7,994 nucleotides of DNA from JBHIER01 sp046760705 [NCBI: bacterium] (GTDB taxonomy: Bacteria; JBHIER01; G020348925): positions 1 to 7,994 of the forward strand of contig JBHIER010000134.1 in the NCBI GenBank assembly GCA_046760705.1, read 5' to 3'. Below are positions 6,334-7,994 of this stretch, in pieces. Position 1 is the first letter of the stretch. Every line of letters starts with the position of its first letter. The position numbers and the translations under genes were made by a program. The notes beneath the pieces were generated by a model that did no database searches, had not been told where the DNA came from, and saw nothing but the letters and a program-made list of their open reading frames with translations.

Positions 6334-7670
6334 TTCTCACCTCCGTAGGTGAGGGTCACCACGGTACGGTTCTCTCGGCCAAAATAGTTCCGGGCCACGT
6401 CCATGATGTCCTCGGGTGTGACTCTGTCGTAGAGGTCGTAGACGCGATTGACCGTCTCGTAGTCGGCGGTCAATTGAAGGTAGTGGCACATTGTTCTGGC
6501 GATGCTGCCGGGGGTGTCCAGGCCCATGGCAAAGGAGTACTTCATGTGGGACTTGATCTCGGCCAGCCGTTCCTCGGAGACCGGCCTGCTTTTGGCCTCT
6601 TCGATGGCCGCATCGATCTCATCTTGGACCCGGTCGATGTGCTTCTCGGCTTTGATGCGGGTGATGATGTTGAACAGCGGCGGATCCCGATGATCGGCGC
6701 AGCCACCGGAGATGAACTCGACGATGGCCTCCTCGACCACCAGTTTCTGGTAGAGGGGTGAACTGGCCGAAAAGACCAGTTGGGACATCACATCTAAGGC
6801 CGGCATGTCGATCTGTCGGTCGCTGAAGGCCGGTCCATGGTAACCGATGAGGAGTATGGGCAGCGTCGGGTTCTCCCAGACAATATGGTCAGTCTTCTCC
6901 TCGGTCTGGGGCGATTCCACCGGAACGCTCACCTCATAGTCGCCCCGCTTCCAATCGCCGTAATATTTCTCGATGAGCCGGATCAAGCCCTCCTGCTCGA
7001 AGTCGCCGACCACGACGATGATGCAGTTCTCAGGTCTGTAATAGCGGTCGTGGAACTGGAGACTGTAGTCGTACAGGTTGGGCATGTTCTCAATGTCCTT
7101 GAGAAACCCCATGGTGGTGTGTTTATAGGTGTGGGTCGTGTAGGCCAGGTCGTGGAGCTTTTCGAAGATGATCATAAACGGGCTGGAGGAGTTCATGTTG
7201 TACTCGCCGAGGACCGCCCCGGCCTCCTTTCGGAAGGCCTCTTCGGAGTATTTGAGGTTCTTGAACCGGTCCGACTCCAGGTCGATGATCGTCTCCAGAG
7301 CCTCTTTGGTGCCCACCAGATGGTAACAGGTGTAGTCGTCGGTAGTGAAAGCGTTGTCGTCTATCCCAAAGCCCTGGAGAATCTCATCGTACACCTCGGC
7401 TGGGTACTTCTCCGTTCCCCGGAACATCATGTGCTCGAAGAAGTGGGCGAAGCCCGATCGGCCGGGTTCCACCTCGTTTCGCGAGCCGGCCCGGACGACG
7501 GTGTAATAGGCGATCAGCCCCGGGCTGTCGTAGGGGATGGAGACCACCTTGAGACCGTTGTCCAGGACAACCTCGTTGACCTTGTAGGGGAACACCTTGG
7601 AACATGTCTCCCTCGATCCCAAAACCAGACCCGCCAGAGCGAAAAGAACAAGCGCAAGAGCTTTCGTCAT
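6330..7670 (-). CDS. M16-family zinc metallopeptidase, catalytic subunit, exported
   Basis: 446 residues, normal for bacterial M16B proteins. The N-terminus has a hydrophobic signal segment (about 4-18, ALALVLFALAGLVLG). The catalytic half (about 30-240) contains the inverted zinc motif HFFEH at 76-80, in GFAHFFEHMMFRGTEKYP (73-90). His76 and His80 bind zinc and Glu79 is the general base. The third ligand is Glu156 in AVLGEYNM, 76 residues after His80, the usual spacing, with Glu149 as the accompanying acidic residue. The second half (about 260-440) has lost the Arg/Tyr pair: the aligned stretch LYQKLVVEEAIVEF (306-319) puts Val and Glu where Arg and Tyr normally stand. Activity should therefore need the partner encoded immediately downstream (ATGA overlap). 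The ATG at 7670 has a strong ribosome binding site, and a clear promoter lies about 60 nt upstream, making this the first gene of the operon. Cys23 is not in a lipobox context, so it is probably not a lipoprotein. Confidence 0.94.
   Translation of the reverse strand: MTKALALVLFALAGLVLGSRETCSKVFPYKVNEVVLDNGLKVVSIPYDSPGLIAYYTVVRAGSRNEVEPGRSGFAHFFEHMMFRGTEKYPAEVYDEILQGFGIDDNAFTTDDYTCYHLVGTKEALETIIDLESDRFKNLKYSEEAFRKEAGAVLGEYNMNSSSPFMIIFEKLHDLAYTTHTYKHTTMGFLKDIENMPNLYDYSLQFHDRYYRPENCIIVVVGDFEQEGLIRLIEKYYGDWKRGDYEVSVPVESPQTEEKTDHIVWENPTLPILLIGYHGPAFSDRQIDMPALDVMSQLVFSASSPLYQKLVVEEAIVEFISGGCADHRDPPLFNIITRIKAEKHIDRVQDEIDAAIEEAKSRPVSEERLAEIKSHMKYSFAMGLDTPGSIARTMCHYLQLTADYETVNRVYDLYDRVTPEDIMDVARNYFGRENRTVVTLTYGGEK
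6337..6344 (-). promoter_or_regulatory. Ribosome binding site of the second M16 gene, embedded in the end of the first
   Basis: GGAGGTGA on the minus strand encodes the Gly-Gly-Glu end of the first M16 protein and also serves the ATG at 6333. GGAGG is 6 nt from the ATG. Together with the ATGA overlap this points to translational coupling. Confidence 0.8.
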
Positions 7671-7673
7671 GCG

Positions 7674-7684
7674 TCACCTCCTCC
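7674..7684 (-). promoter_or_regulatory. Strong ribosome binding site of the catalytic M16 gene
   Basis: GGAGGAGGTGA on the minus strand. The inner GGAGG (7677-7681) is 6 nt from the ATG at 7670, which supports that start. Confidence 0.8.
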
Positions 7685-7732
7685 GTAATTCGACACGATG
7701 GCCACCCAAGATCCCCCTCCAAATAGGAGCTA

Positions 7733-7761
7733 AATATACAGATACGATACAAGAAAGTCAA
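7733..7761 (-). promoter_or_regulatory. Sigma70-type promoter of the M16 peptidase operon
   Basis: On the minus strand the -35 hexamer TTGACT (7756-7761) is separated by exactly 17 nt from the -10 hexamer TATATT (7733-7738). Each differs from consensus at one position. Transcription would start near 7726 and give a leader of about 55 nt before the first M16 ATG. I see no operator-like palindrome around it. Confidence 0.75.
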
Positions 7762-7994
7762 GAGGATCAAGTTCTAAATTCTGGTGGGCCTTGGCGGCCG
7801 GAATTCCCGCTTCAGAGCTGCCCACATACCGAAGGTGCGGATAGAGTTTGGCACGCTCTGGGTGTCCGAACAGTTCGATCGCACTTTCGGCAATATGTGC
7901 GCTATTGCGCAAAAATTGCGTTTTAGGGCAGTTTCTGTGCCTGCCTCTTGAAATCCTAAAGAAAGATTTATCTCTCTGTCTTTCAGTATGATAG
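7762..7994. other. Upstream intergenic region without a recognisable gene
   Basis: Nothing certain is encoded here. A 60-codon minus-strand open frame (7912-7730, from a TTG) lacks a ribosome binding site and overlaps the operon promoter. Its translation (for example PERAKLYPHLRYVGSSEAG) matches no family I recognise. It could be chance or the tail of a vanished gene, since the frame stays open upstream of the TTG for at least a dozen codons. At 7898-7920 two overlapping small inverted repeats occur (TGCGC-TATT-GCGCA and CGCAA-AAA-TTGCG) that could form alternative hairpins. The last 50 bases are AT-rich with no clear promoter. Confidence 0.4.

Noticed and set aside
6837-7688. 283-codon plus-strand open frame opposite the catalytic M16 gene
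   Set aside because: It runs antisense to the conserved HFFEH-containing gene; the Val/Asp/Leu-rich product is typical of a reverse-strand shadow.

Overview
This 8 kb window looks like chromosomal DNA of a Gram-negative-type bacterium, perhaps of the FCB/KSB1-like uncultured lineages. That placement is a low-confidence inference. It rests on the decayed dockerin-like tail at the left end, the fused ADP-forming acyl-CoA synthetase, and the paired secreted M16 peptidases. There is no phage, IS element, CRISPR array, rRNA or tRNA. Every intact gene lies on the minus strand, so the window reads biologically from right to left.

Right end (about 7994 to 7671): an intergenic stretch with a near-consensus sigma70-type promoter (TTGACT, 17 nt, TATATT) pointing left. 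It drives two M16-family peptidase genes (7670-6330 and 6333-4756) that overlap by ATGA and are very likely translationally coupled. The first protein has the zinc site (HFFEH plus the distal Glu) but lacks the substrate-binding Arg/Tyr pair. The second lacks the zinc site but keeps the Arg/Tyr pair. Together they look like one split, heterodimeric exported metallopeptidase.

Centre (4624 to 1007): a RidA-family protein with an unusual N-terminal membrane anchor, then a PD-(D/E)XK nuclease with four cysteines placed as in Cas4/AddB-type Fe-S nucleases, then a 710-residue NDP-forming acyl-CoA synthetase with fused alpha and beta parts and both phospho-relay histidines. The spacers are 131, 31 and 101 nt. 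Peptidases, an imine deaminase and an ATP-yielding CoA ligase could fit peptide or amino-acid fermentation. The nuclease has no obvious place in that scheme.

Left end (about 935 to 1): a gene graveyard. A hemW relic (366 to about 935) lacks its whole radical-SAM N-terminus, has two further internal deletions and a frameshift, yet keeps a recognisable C-terminus and stop codon. It runs convergently into a degenerate dockerin-containing C-terminal fragment on the plus strand (59-373). This decayed region is the most unusual thing I see. I found no convincing new multi-gene system.
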